Shown in pieces: positions 18,866-27,126 of a DNA stretch of 64,000 nucleotides. The stretch comes from Bradyrhizobium sp. CCBAU 53340 (GTDB lineage: Bacteria > Pseudomonadota > Alphaproteobacteria > Rhizobiales > Xanthobacteraceae): the NCBI RefSeq assembly GCF_015291645.1, contig NZ_CP030055.1:372001-436000 (forward strand). Reading direction: 5' to 3'. Each line of letters opens with the position of its first letter. Position 1 is the stretch's first letter. The notes under the pieces are model-generated. The model saw only the letters and a program-made list of their open reading frames with translations. It did not search any database and was not told the DNA's origin. Made by a program: the position numbers and the translations under genes.

Positions 18866-19654
18866 TCAAAGCGTCCCGCGCAATTGCGCGTTCGCGGCGC
18901 CCAGCAGCCAATCCGGCGAGCCCTGGGGGTCGCAGGAGCGGCGCTTCAGCTCGGCATGGGCGAACAATTCGGCCAGCTTCGGCTCATTGCCTGAGGTCAG
19001 CAGCGTCAGCCGGTTCAACGTGCAGGCAATCGCCGCGCGCCGGGCCGGCATGTTGTCGCCCTGGCAGGAGAAGCCGGAGATCTGCAAGGCGGGCTCCTCG
19101 TTGCGCTTGAGGTAAGCCAGGCAGGCCGGCGAGCCCACCGTGGTGTTGACCGGCCGGAATAGGGCGACGGGGCCGAATTTGGTGTCGATCAGGCCGGCCT
19201 GCTCCAGCGCAGTTGCCCCGTCCAGACCCATCTGGACGGCAAGGCCCGATGCCGCCGGGCGCGTGACGTCGAATTCATTGCCTTCCCGGTAGATCTCGAG
19301 CTCGGCCACGGGCTTGTCGGCGTCGCCGGCCCAGCGCATGACGTCGCGCCGGCCACCCTCGGGGTGCCGGAAGATCGTGTAAGACGCTGTTTTTTCTGAT
19401 GAATCAAGTCGGCTAAGGGCGAAGGCCGGATGCGAGCGGGAGGCCTCGGCCCAGCCCGGCTTTGCGGCGGGCTCATCATCACGCAGATCCGACAATTGGC
19501 CGAGCCCGGCCAGCGCAAGGATGGCAAACAGCGCCAGCACACCCACATAGGCGAACAGGTGCGCCAGGGTGCCGACCACCTCGTCGGCGAAGTTGGCGAC
19601 CGCCAGATGGATCTGGGTGGGCGATGTGGCCGGGCCGGCCTCAGGCGACTGCAT
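18866..19654 (-). CDS. hypothetical membrane-anchored protein
   Basis: A 262-residue protein with one transmembrane segment at about residues 31-53 (LFAYVGVLALFAILALAG) and a C-terminal globular part, presumably periplasmic. That part has four cysteines (SPACLAYL, SGFSCQGD, AIACTLNR, RRSCDPQG), suggesting disulfide bonds. No known domain is recognised. The ATG at 19654 has AGGGACG seven bases upstream; an ATG at 19678 gives a form eight residues longer. It is divergent from asd with about 115 bp between starts. Confidence 0.7.
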   Translation of the reverse strand: MQSPEAGPATSPTQIHLAVANFADEVVGTLAHLFAYVGVLALFAILALAGLGQLSDLRDDEPAAKPGWAEASRSHPAFALSRLDSSEKTASYTIFRHPEGGRRDVMRWAGDADKPVAELEIYREGNEFDVTRPAASGLAVQMGLDGATALEQAGLIDTKFGPVALFRPVNTTVGSPACLAYLKRNEEPALQISGFSCQGDNMPARRAAIACTLNRLTLLTSGNEPKLAELFAHAELKRRSCDPQGSPDWLLGAANAQLRGTL

Positions 19655-19770
19655 CCACGTCCCTAAGGCATGGTCCAACGTTGTCTTGAGGCCGGTTCTC
19701 GCATAGAAGCGCTGCTCTTCCTGTTTAAGCGTCAGCTTCAGGAACGGGCTTTTTCATCGGAGAGTGAACG

Positions 19771-20805
19771 ATGGGTTACAAAGTCGCAGTCGTCGGCGCG
19801 ACCGGCAATGTCGGACGGGAAATGCTCAACATCCTGGATGAGCGCAAATTTCCCGCGGACGAGGTCGTGGCTTTGGCGTCGCGCCGCAGCGTCGGCGTCG
19901 AGGTCTCCTATGGCGACCGCACCCTGAAGGTCAAAGCGCTCGAGCATTACGACTTCTCCGACGTCGACATCTGCCTGATGTCGGCGGGCGGCTCGGTGTC
20001 GAAGGAATGGTCGCCGAAGATCGGCGCCGCCGGCGCTGTCGTGATCGACAATTCCTCGGCCTGGCGCATGGACCCTGACGTGCCGCTGATCGTGCCCGAG
20101 GTGAATGCGGCCGCGACCGAAGGCTTCAAGAAGAAGAACATCATCGCCAACCCGAACTGCTCGACCGCGCAGCTCGTGGTCGCGCTCAAGCCGCTGCACG
20201 ACAAGGCAACCATCAAGCGCGTCGTGGTCTCGACCTATCAATCGGTGTCGGGCGCCGGCAAGGACGCGATGGACGAGTTGTTCTCGCAGACCAAGGCCGT
20301 CTACACCAATGACGAGCTGGTCGCGAAGAAGTTTCCGAAGCGCATCGCCTTCAACGTCATCCCCCACATCGACGTCTTCATGGAGGACGGCTTCACCAAG
20401 GAAGAGTGGAAGATGATGGCGGAGACCAAGAAGATCCTTGATCCCAAGATCAAGCTCACCGCCACCTGCGTGCGCGTGCCCGTGTTCGTCGGCCACTCCG
20501 AGGCCGTCAACATCGAGTTCGAGAATCCGATCAGTGCCGATGAAGCGCGCAACATCCTGCGCGTGGCGCCGGGCTGCCTCGTCATCGACAAGCAGGAGCC
20601 CGGCGGCTACGCCACGCCTTACGAAGCCGCCGGCGAGGACGCGACCTATATCAGCCGCATCCGCGAGGACGCGACGGTGGAGAACGGTCTTGCGCTGTGG
20701 TGCGTGTCCGACAATCTTCGCAAGGGCGCCGCGCTCAACGCGATCCAGATCGCGGAAGTGCTGATCAACCGCAAGCTGATCACCGCGAAGAAGCAGGCGG
20801 CGTAA
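19771..20805 (+). CDS. asd: aspartate-semialdehyde dehydrogenase
   Basis: Asd (344 aa) reduces aspartyl phosphate to aspartate semialdehyde with NADPH, the branch point to lysine/DAP, threonine and methionine. The N-terminal VVGATGNVGREML is the NADP-binding loop, the catalytic Cys is in NPNCSTAQ near residue 130, and the downstream STYQSVSGAG and the His-containing RVPVFVGHSEAVNIEFE are characteristic. The ATG follows GGAGAGTGA. Single-gene unit bounded by repeat DNA downstream; dapF, a later enzyme of the DAP branch, is 20 kb away. Confidence 0.97.
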   Translation: MGYKVAVVGATGNVGREMLNILDERKFPADEVVALASRRSVGVEVSYGDRTLKVKALEHYDFSDVDICLMSAGGSVSKEWSPKIGAAGAVVIDNSSAWRMDPDVPLIVPEVNAAATEGFKKKNIIANPNCSTAQLVVALKPLHDKATIKRVVVSTYQSVSGAGKDAMDELFSQTKAVYTNDELVAKKFPKRIAFNVIPHIDVFMEDGFTKEEWKMMAETKKILDPKIKLTATCVRVPVFVGHSEAVNIEFENPISADEARNILRVAPGCLVIDKQEPGGYATPYEAAGEDATYISRIREDATVENGLALWCVSDNLRKGAALNAIQIAEVLINRKLITAKKQAA

Positions 20806-20812
20806 CTCCGCT

Positions 20813-20937
20813 CCGTAGGGTGGGCAAAGGTGCAAAGCGCCGTGCCCACCATCTCTCTCGATCACGAAAAATGCTTGGCACGCTTCCATCTTCGCTCTTC
20901 GAGCTACTGCGGACAAGTCGCTTTGCCCACCCTACGG
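20813..20937. repeat. dispersed inverted repeat, family A copy 3
   Basis: CCGTAGGGTGGGCAAAG and CTTTGCCCACCCTACGG arms. The right half (TTCGCTCTTCGAGCTAC, GCGGACAAGTCGC) is nearly identical to copy 4 at 21148-21270. Confidence 0.87.
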
Positions 20938-20972
20938 CAGCTGCTTGGTAAGCCGTCGCGTCAAATGAGGTC

Positions 20973-21136
20973 GTCGTCCCGGACAATCGCGCCCTAAGCG
21001 CGCGCAGATCCGGGACCCATACGCCGCAGCAATCGTTTTGCGAAGACTCGGAGTTACCAGCTTCGCACCAAACCACGTCCTGTGGTTATGGATCCCGGAT
21101 CTGCGCGCGCCTGTAGCGCGCTTGTCCGGGATGACG
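20973..21136. repeat. dispersed inverted repeat, family B copy 2
   Basis: Outer arms GTCGTCCCGGACAA and TTGTCCGGGATGAC, inner arms GCGCGCAGATCCGGGACCCAT and ATGGATCCCGGATCTGCGCGC. It is flanked on both sides by family A copies in the same orientation, so 20813-21270 is an A-B-A composite in the gap between asd and the carbonic anhydrase gene. Confidence 0.87.
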
Positions 21137-21147
21137 AGAGAGAAATC

Positions 21148-21270
21148 GTAAGGTTGGGCAAAGGCGCAGCGCGCCGTGCCCACCATCTCTCCCGATCGCG
21201 AAACATGCATGGGCACGCTTCCGCCTTCGCTCTTCGAGCTACGGCGGACAAGTCGCTTTGCCCACCCTAT
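21148..21270. repeat. dispersed inverted repeat, family A copy 4
   Basis: GTAAGGTTGGGCAAAG and CTTTGCCCACCCTAT arms (slightly decayed), closely matching copy 3. It ends 26 bp past the carbonic anhydrase stop. Confidence 0.85.
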
Positions 21271-21295
21271 GAGTTCAAGCCAAGCCGCGAGCGCC

Positions 21296-21940
21296 CTACA
21301 CCACGCTGCGCGCGCTCCTGAATTCCTTGCTCGCCTTGTCCAGCACGAACAGCGTTCCCTCCGCGACGCCGAAATAGGCGCCGTGCAGCTGCATCTGGCC
21401 GCCTTCGACCGCCTTGCGCACGAACGGAAACGTCATCAGGTTTTCGAGGCTGCGGAACACCGCGGCCTTCTCGATCCGCTCGACGAATTGCGCCATGGTC
21501 TCGTGGTTGCGCTGTTCGACCACTTCGCCCGGCTTGATGAACATCTGCATCCATTTGCCGATGAAATCGCCCGGCGTCAGCGGCTCGATCTTGTCGACGA
21601 AGGCGCGGATGCCGCCGCATTGCGCGTGTCCGAGCACGACGATGTGCTTCACCTTCAGCACCGTCACCGCATATTCCAGCGCCGCCGAGACGCCGTGCGC
21701 GTTCTCGTCGGGCTGATAGGTCGGCACCAGATTGGCGATGTTGCGGACGACGAAGAGCTCGCCCGGGCCGACGTCGAAGATCACCTCGGGCGAGACGCGG
21801 GAATCGCAGCAGCCGATCACCATCACTTCCGGTGACTGCCCTCTCACCGAGAGTTCGCGGTAGCGGTTCTGCTCGGCCGGCAGCCGCTGGGTGGCGAAGG
21901 CCTGGTAGCCTTCCAGCAAATGCTTCGGGAATGTGATCAT
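21296..21940 (-). CDS. beta-class carbonic anhydrase
   Basis: A 214-residue zinc enzyme that interconverts CO2 and bicarbonate. The zinc ligands and catalytic dyad are visible: Cys and Asp-Arg in GCCDSRVSPE near residue 44, and His-x2-Cys in VVLGHAQCGGIRAF near residue 103. RNIANLVPTY is the usual intervening motif. Start ATG at 21940 gives the family N-terminus. It stands alone, divergent from the lyase gene (about 110 bp between starts). It would supply bicarbonate for carboxylases. Confidence 0.95.
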   Translation of the reverse strand: MITFPKHLLEGYQAFATQRLPAEQNRYRELSVRGQSPEVMVIGCCDSRVSPEVIFDVGPGELFVVRNIANLVPTYQPDENAHGVSAALEYAVTVLKVKHIVVLGHAQCGGIRAFVDKIEPLTPGDFIGKWMQMFIKPGEVVEQRNHETMAQFVERIEKAAVFRSLENLMTFPFVRKAVEGGQMQLHGAYFGVAEGTLFVLDKASKEFRSARSVV

Positions 21941-22051
21941 GGCCTATGCCTAACCATAGAGCGGGGGGCCGAACAAGCCTTTCGAATAGGCAGGCCAAAT
22001 GCTATCGGCTTCGGCCAGAAGAGCTACGAGGAAACCGGAAGGAACGCTTGC

Positions 22052-22933
22052 ATGACCCGCCCGCGCCGCAGCCATCTGTTCATGCCCGGCTCCAACCCCC
22101 GTGCGCTGGAAAAGGCCCGGAACCTGCCGGCCGATGGCCTGATCCTGGACCTCGAGGATTCCGTCGCCCCCGACGCCAAGGCGGCGGCGCGTGACGGCAT
22201 CGCCGCCGCGATCGCCGCAAAAGGATTCGGCAAGCGCGAGATCCTGATCCGGACCAACGGTCTCGATACCCAATGGTGGGCCGAGGACGTTGCGATGGCC
22301 GCCAAGGCCTCGCCGGACGGCATCCTGGTTCCAAAAGTTTCGAGCATCGAGGACCTCCGGACCATCGGCCGCGATCTCGCCGGGCTCGGCGCGGCGCCAT
22401 CAGTGAAGGTCTGGGCGATGATCGAGACCGCGCGCTCCGTGCTGCATGCCGAGGAGCTGGCCGAGGCCGGTCGCGATCCGAGCACGCGCCTGTCCGGCTT
22501 CGTGTTCGGCCCGAACGACATCTCGCGCGAGACGCGGATCAAGATGCTGCCCGGCCGCGCCGCGATGATCCCGATGGTCACCCATTGCATCCTGGCGACG
22601 CGCGCCGCCGGTCTCGAGATCCTCGATGGTCCCTACAGCGACATCGCCAACCCCGATGGCTTCGCCACCGAATGCGCGCAAGGCCGCGACCTCGGCTTCG
22701 ACGGCAAGACGCTGATCCATCCCTCGCAGATCGAAGCCTGCAACGCCATCTTCACCCCACCCGAGGAGGAAGTTGCGCGCGCCCGAAAGATCATCGCGGC
22801 GTTCGAGCTGCCGGAAAACGTCTCCCGCGGCGCGATCCGGCTCGATGGGGCGATGGTGGAGCGGCTTCACGCCGACATGGCGCGGCGGACGATCGCAATC
22901 GCGGACGCAATCGCGGCGATGGCGAAGGGCTAG
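22052..22933 (+). CDS. HpcH/HpaI aldolase/citrate lyase beta-like (CoA ester lyase)
   Basis: A 293-residue TIM-barrel protein of the CitE family that cleaves or condenses CoA thioesters such as malyl-CoA or citramalyl-CoA. The N-terminus RPRRSHLFMPGSNPRALEKA, the metal-binding DLEDSVAPDAK, MIETARSVLHAEELA, FGPNDISRETR and the C-terminal GKTLIHPSQIEACN are all as expected. ATG at 22052 has GGAAGGA nine bases before. The last 20 codons are followed, after the stop, by a decayed second copy of the same DNA (22942-22992). Confidence 0.92.
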   Translation: MTRPRRSHLFMPGSNPRALEKARNLPADGLILDLEDSVAPDAKAAARDGIAAAIAAKGFGKREILIRTNGLDTQWWAEDVAMAAKASPDGILVPKVSSIEDLRTIGRDLAGLGAAPSVKVWAMIETARSVLHAEELAEAGRDPSTRLSGFVFGPNDISRETRIKMLPGRAAMIPMVTHCILATRAAGLEILDGPYSDIANPDGFATECAQGRDLGFDGKTLIHPSQIEACNAIFTPPEEEVARARKIIAAFELPENVSRGAIRLDGAMVERLHADMARRTIAIADAIAAMAKG

Positions 22934-22941
22934 CGCGCGTG

Positions 22942-22992
22942 CGCCGACATGGCGCGGCGCACGATCGCGATCGCGGCGATGGGAAGGGCTGA
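22942..22992. repeat. decayed tandem duplicate of the lyase gene 3-prime end
   Basis: This stretch repeats the last coding segment of the upstream lyase gene (22870-22933). It starts with the same 18 bases, has a few substitutions, lacks an internal 12-nt GACGCAATCGCG unit, and ends in its own stop. It is too short to be a gene. Confidence 0.75.
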
Positions 22993-23050
22993 GGCGTCAA
23001 CTCGAGAGAGCGAGATCAGCTTTTCGCGCCAGAATTCCAGGCCTTGCTCG

Positions 23051-23920
23051 CTATGTTCCCGCTCGCGAGACGGCTTTGAGTGCACCGCCCGCTCCGTCGG
23101 AGGGGGCGATGGTGCTTTCCCGGAACAGCGTATCGGCAGGCTGCGGCGCCGCCAGTTCCTGGCAATACATCCGATCAATCTTGCGCTGCATGAGCTTGTA
23201 GCAGTCGCATGCGATCCTCTCGAGCCGCGCCCGATTGATCTCGACAAACCCGCGCCGCTCGCTCGGGATGGCGCCGGCCTCGCGCAACTTGCTCATCGTC
23301 AGTGTCACTGTCGTCCGCCGCACCCCAACCAGTTGCGCCAGCGCCTCTTGCGTCACCGGAAGCAGATCGTCGGGAACGCGGTCGTGAAGCTGCAGGAGCC
23401 ACCGCGCCATGCGGCCGTCCACCCGGTGCAGCGCATTGCAAGCGGCGACGTGCTGGAGCTGCAAGAGCACGGCGCGGGCGTGGACCTGCACGACATTCCT
23501 GATGGCTGCACTTTGCGCATAGGCAGCTCGAAATCTGGCGGCAGAAATCAGCGATGCGGTGCCGGCTATGCGCGCAACCGCGGTCACGGAAGAAAGCGTC
23601 GGGCCGAGCACGGAGAACGAGGCCAAGGCACCTTCCCGTCCCATCACGGTGGTCGCGGCCGTTTGCCCGTCCGGCATATCGAGCATGAAGGCGATCGCGC
23701 CGCTATGGGGAAAATAAACCGGGTCGAGCTCATCGCCCGATCGCACCAGGATGGCATCGGGTTCGAACGAGACCTTCTGGAAGTGGGGCGTGAGCAAGGC
23801 GAGATCCGCGGGCGGCAACGCCGCCAATAGCCGATTTCCGATGGCCGTGCGGGGAACGGTCACGAGGTCCTCGTGCGGACGGGCACCCAATGCACGGCGG
23901 CCTCCGTCTTCATTTGCCAT
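23051..23920 (-). CDS. Crp/Fnr family transcriptional regulator
   Basis: A 289-residue regulator with an N-terminal cyclic-nucleotide-binding fold (about 30-150; VSFEPDAILVRSGDELDPVYFPHSG) and a C-terminal winged helix (VTQEALAQLVGVRRTTVTLTMSKLREAG, about 190-220). It lacks the four N-terminal cysteines of Fnr/FixL-type oxygen sensors and the cAMP-binding RxS motif, so the signal is unknown. A 40-residue disordered tail follows the DNA-binding domain. A perfect 7-bp inverted repeat 15 bp upstream of its start is a candidate autoregulatory operator. Confidence 0.9.
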   Translation of the reverse strand: MANEDGGRRALGARPHEDLVTVPRTAIGNRLLAALPPADLALLTPHFQKVSFEPDAILVRSGDELDPVYFPHSGAIAFMLDMPDGQTAATTVMGREGALASFSVLGPTLSSVTAVARIAGTASLISAARFRAAYAQSAAIRNVVQVHARAVLLQLQHVAACNALHRVDGRMARWLLQLHDRVPDDLLPVTQEALAQLVGVRRTTVTLTMSKLREAGAIPSERRGFVEINRARLERIACDCYKLMQRKIDRMYCQELAAPQPADTLFRESTIAPSDGAGGALKAVSRAGT

Positions 23921-23934
23921 TTATCCGAACTCGC

Positions 23935-23952
23935 CATTGCCCAACGGCAATG
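23935..23952. promoter_or_regulatory. perfect inverted repeat in front of the Crp/Fnr regulator gene
   Basis: CATTGCC and GGCAATG separated by CAAC. The size (18 bp, two 7-bp half sites) and place (15-32 bp before the start codon) fit an operator for the adjacent Crp-family protein; binding is inferred. The rest of the gap to the next gene (23953-24201) shows nothing recognisable. Confidence 0.45.
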
Positions 23953-24201
23953 ATCCAAACAGAGCCAATAGTTCAGATCAAGCACGGACTATTGCGGAGA
24001 CCTCCAGCGTTCTCGCCGCGCAAACAGTCATACTTATTGAGGCCGTTGTCACCCCGCGAGCTATCTTCAAGGGAGCTCTGCTTCCGCAGCCATCAGCGTG
24101 CCGGCAGATGATCGAGGCTTTTCTTGGTGACGGTAACCCTGGCGAGATCGCTGCCGCACGGCCCTACCTGACGTAGAGCGTCCGGAAAATGAAATTTTCG
24201 A

Positions 24202-24621
24202 TCAGCGCGGCGCGACGTCCGCGCGTTCGAGCGACTCCAGCGTCGAGGCATTGCCGCAATAGCCGTGATAGTTTTCCGCGGCGGTGCCGTCGGCGAGATC
24301 GCGGTCGCACTGTCCCTTGTGATCGCAGAGCGAGCAGACCCGCTCCATGTCGCGGAGCAGCAGCGGCTGCGCGCGGCCCAGGCTTTCCGCGCTGATGCCG
24401 AGCTGTTCGAGCATCTTCGGCAGCTCGTCGGCGGAATGCTTGCCGTGGCGGACCAGCTCCTCGAGATCGTCGGGCGCAATCCTGAGATCGCTCGCGATCC
24501 GGTCGAAATCGGCGCGATCGAGCTGCCGCATCTCGTTCATCTCGCGGCGATGCTTCACCCAGTTCGCAAAGGACTCGATGAGATCCTGGACGATGGGATA
24601 AGGTCTGCTTGCGGTGCTCAT
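24202..24621 (-). CDS. DUF6455 family protein
   Basis: A 139-residue soluble protein. The N-terminal half has the pattern EMRQLDRADFDRIASDLRIAPDDLEELVRHGKHSADELP, characteristic of DUF6455 proteins. The C-terminal half has four cysteines in VCSLCDHKGQCDRDL and YHGYCGNA, spaced as a possible metal or Fe-S site (inference). ATG at 24621 has GGAG upstream; an in-frame start at 24666 is less likely. Function is not established. Confidence 0.8.
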   Translation of the reverse strand: MSTASRPYPIVQDLIESFANWVKHRREMNEMRQLDRADFDRIASDLRIAPDDLEELVRHGKHSADELPKMLEQLGISAESLGRAQPLLLRDMERVCSLCDHKGQCDRDLADGTAAENYHGYCGNASTLESLERADVAPR

Positions 24622-24721
24622 GGCGAAGCTCCATTCGGATCGTGCGATAGCAGCAAGACTAGGCAAAATGGTGCAGGGCCGCGTTGCGCTGGATCAAATA
24701 GGGAATGGGTTGAAGAGACCG

Positions 24722-24849
24722 CTCTCGTGTCCCGGACGCGCTGCAGCGTGAAACGCTGCGGTGCAGAGCCGGGACCCATCTCGCCACATGCTGGGCCCCG
24801 GCTCAGCAGCGCATCACTACGCGCTGCGCTGCGTCCGGGGCACGAGAGC
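24722..24849. repeat. dispersed inverted repeat, family F copy 1
   Basis: Arms CTCTCGTGTCCCGGACGC and GCGTCCGGGGCACGAGAG with inner arms rich in GCTGC/GCAGC. The second copy is at 61531-61700. It lies between the DUF6455 gene and the glycosyltransferase-like gene. Confidence 0.85.
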
Positions 24850-24865
24850 GTCACGCCGTGGGGAA

Positions 24866-25651
24866 TTATCGAAACCGCTCCGCCGCCCAGGCATAAAGGC
24901 TCCCCGGAATCGGCTTCTCGCCACCACGCCCCTTCGGCGAGATGTGCAGGCCGATGATCTCGGGGTTGGTAACGAGGCCGAGATAGCTGGAGGGATCGAA
25001 GAACAGCTTTGGCTCGGCATGCACGGCGTAGAACGACTGCTTCGGCAGCGCATTGTGCAATTCGCCGGTGCGACGGGCGAGCGCGGTGAGCGCGGCCGGC
25101 CCGTAGATCGCGACACGAATATCGGAGAGACGGTTCGAGCCGCCGCGCAGGCGCCGCATCGCGAAAGTGACGCGGTGGCGCAGTGACAGCCAGTCCGGCG
25201 TCAGCTCCTCCTGCTCCATCAGCTCTTCGAAGGCGGTGACGATGCCGTGCCGCGGCGGCAGATAGATCACGGAATTGCCGAGCTGGCGCGGGCGCTCCCA
25301 AGCGAAGTAAGGTTTTGCCGGATCGATCTCGACGGGTCTCAGCAGCAGCACGTCGGCATCGAGCCAGAGGCCGAGGCCCTTCGCCATCAGCTTCATGCGG
25401 AAGAAATCGCTGAACTGCAGCGTGGTCCAGTCGCGCCAGCTGCCGTCCGGCTGCGGCGGCCGCAGCCGCTCGGAGAAGGCATGCGGCAGGATGGCTTCGG
25501 CATCCGCGTTGGCGACACCCGCCGGAAGTCCAGGAATGGTGTCGAAGCTGTAGACCGTGACCTTATGGCCGGCCGCCAATTGCGAGCGCAGACAGGTCTG
25601 GCGCAGCGCATCCATCGGGCCATGCCAGAAGGTGACGATCTCGGGAAGCAT
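24866..25651 (-). CDS. glycosyltransferase-like protein with DxD motif (GT32/capsule-synthesis type)
   Basis: A 261-residue protein starting MLPEIVTFWHGPMD. It has a DxD nucleotide-sugar motif in GLWLDADVLLLRPV near residue 93, preceded by FSDFFRMKLMAKG, the layout of Gly_transf_sug (DXD) proteins such as GT32 enzymes and capsule-synthesis galactosyl-type transferases. It should use a UDP- or GDP-sugar with a divalent metal; acceptor unknown. No other polysaccharide gene is adjacent. The start at 25651 matches the family N-terminus; the longer frame runs into the leuD terminator. Confidence 0.75.
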   Translation of the reverse strand: MLPEIVTFWHGPMDALRQTCLRSQLAAGHKVTVYSFDTIPGLPAGVANADAEAILPHAFSERLRPPQPDGSWRDWTTLQFSDFFRMKLMAKGLGLWLDADVLLLRPVEIDPAKPYFAWERPRQLGNSVIYLPPRHGIVTAFEELMEQEELTPDWLSLRHRVTFAMRRLRGGSNRLSDIRVAIYGPAALTALARRTGELHNALPKQSFYAVHAEPKLFFDPSSYLGLVTNPEIIGLHISPKGRGGEKPIPGSLYAWAAERFR

Positions 25652-25680
25652 GGGTGCAGCTATACGGGATGTCGGAGGCA

Positions 25681-25716
25681 AAGAAAAAGCCCCGGCGCAG
25701 ATAGCACCGGGGCTTC
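25681..25716 (-). terminator. rho-independent terminator of leuD
   Basis: Reading leftward, a 9-bp stem AAGCCCCGG/CCGGGGCTT with an 11-nt loop is followed by a T-rich run. It begins 18 bp past the leuD stop. Confidence 0.88.
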
Positions 25717-25733
25717 GAACCTGAATGTCAATC

Positions 25734-26339
25734 TCAGGCCCAGGCGCGTTCGCGCTTGAGCTTCTCTTCATAGGTGTCGATCGAAGACTTCTTCTCCATC
25801 GTGAGACCGATGTCGTCGAGGCCGTTGATCAGGCAATGCTTGCGGAACGGGTCGATCTCGAACTTCACCTTGCCGCCGTCGGGGCCGCGGATCTCCTGGT
25901 TGGGCAGGTCGATCGTCAGCGTCGCATTGGCGCCGCGCTCGGCGTCGTCGAACAGCTTGTCGAGGTCTTCTTGGCTGACGCGGATCGGCAGAATGCCGTT
26001 CTTGAAGCAGTTGTTGTAGAAAATGTCGCCAAACGAGGTCGAGATCACGCAGCGGATGCCGAAGTCGAGCAGCGCCCAGGGCGCGTGCTCGCGACTCGAG
26101 CCGCAGCCGAAATTGTCGCCGGCCACCAGCACCTTCGCGTTGCGATAGGCGGACTGGTTGAGGACGAAATCCGGGTTCTCGCTACCGTCATCCTTGTAGC
26201 GCTGCTCGGAGAAGAGCCCCTTGCCAAGGCCGGTGCGCTTGATGGTCTTGAGGTACTGCTTCGGAATGATCATGTCGGTGTCGACATTGATGATCTTCAG
26301 CGGCGCTGCGACGCCTTCCAGCTTAGTGAACTTGTCCAT
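25734..26339 (-). CDS. leuD: 3-isopropylmalate dehydratase small subunit
   Basis: LeuD (201 aa) forms, with LeuC, the isomerase that converts 2-isopropylmalate to 3-isopropylmalate. Motifs: [13 protein letters not shown] near residue 20, [16 protein letters not shown] near 73 and [20 protein letters not shown]. The C-terminus [17 protein letters not shown] is typical. It is a single-gene unit here, about 4 kb from leuC, instead of the adjacent leuCD arrangement of enterobacteria. Its own terminator follows. Confidence 0.97.
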   Translation of the reverse strand: MDKFTKLEGVAAPLKIINVDTDMIIPKQYLKTIKRTGLGKGLFSEQRYKDDGSENPDFVLNQSAYRNAKVLVAGDNFGCGSSREHAPWALLDFGIRCVISTSFGDIFYNNCFKNGILPIRVSQEDLDKLFDDAERGANATLTIDLPNQEIRGPDGGKVKFEIDPFRKHCLINGLDDIGLTMEKKSSIDTYEEKLKRERAWA

Positions 26340-26455
26340 CTCTAGGCTTCCCGGTTTGTAGTCAGGGGAGGGCTGTTTAGCCCGGTTGGCACGTAAATCC
26401 TAGGCCGGATTCGGCAATCTTGGTCTGTCAGATCTGATCTGTCAGCCATGATCCG

Positions 26456-27025
26456 TCAGCTTTGCGGAGCCATGCTGTCAGGCACAAAGCCGGTCGGCAG
26501 GCCGTCGATGCTCTTCATGTTCTTCAGGCCCCAGTATTTTCGCAAATTATCGACGCCCTGCGCCGTCCAGTAGCGGAGGAGGCTGCCGCGCTCCTGCTTG
26601 TAGTCGAACAGGGGCACGCCCATACCGCACGAGGTCTGCACGAGGTCGACCGAGAGGCGGACGATCTGGCGCGCTCCGGTCATGTCCTCGAATCGAGGGG
26701 CGAGTTCGGCATATTCGGGCGAACCGCGCATCAGCGATCGCCCCTAGCCGTACAGCCGCAGGATCATCGGTGGCCCGTCGAAAGCGCAGAACATGATGGT
26801 CAGGCGCTTGTCATCCGAGGCGCTCAGGTGGGCGCGAGTCTCGCTGCCGCTACCGGTGCAGTCGAGATAGGCGACCTCGTTCTCTCCGAGCACAAGGAAC
26901 GACGACAGGCCCTTGGGGGAGACGTTGATGCGTCCCTTCGGCGGGGCGCTGGCGACGAAGAAGATCTTCTGCCGCTCGATGAAAGCCCTGTGCTCGGGTT
27001 CGATCCCAGCGAATTGCTTGCCCAT
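26456..27025 (-). pseudogene. pyridoxamine 5-phosphate oxidase family protein, interrupted by an in-frame TAG
   Basis: Two reading segments in the same frame are separated by a single TAG at 26744-26746. The first (27025-26747; MGKQFAGIEPEHRAFIERQKIFFVASAP..., INVSPKG, VAYLDCTGSGSETRAHL) is the FMN-binding part of a PPOX-family protein. The second (after the stop; GSPEYAELAPRFEDMTGARQIVRLSVDLVQTSCGMGVP) is its usual C-terminal half. Together they give about 190 residues, the normal family length. This is probably a nonsense pseudogene, unless the stop is a sequencing error or is read through. The N-terminal fragment alone is 93 residues. It is divergent from the XRE regulator gene, which may once have controlled it. 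Confidence 0.8.
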
Positions 27026-27126
27026 GTCCGTGCGGTCCTCTCCTCGGCAGGGGAGCCGAGGCAAAAAGGCTAGCACATCTGAGGTACCGGTTTAAGAATA
27101 CAAGATATGCTGGTATAAAAACCACC
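27026..27126. promoter_or_regulatory. divergent promoter region between the PPOX-family and XRE genes
   Basis: This 101-bp gap contains an unusually A/T-rich stretch (about 27085-27120: TTTAAGAATACAAGATATGCTGGTATAAAAACC) for such a GC-rich genome. It is the likely promoter of the rightward XRE gene and possibly its operator. No consensus boxes can be fixed with confidence. Confidence 0.4.

Noticed and set aside
26423..26461. Short tandem TCTGTCAG/TCCGTCAG units after leuD
   Set aside because: Only three imperfect units of about 14 bp; too short and irregular to interpret.
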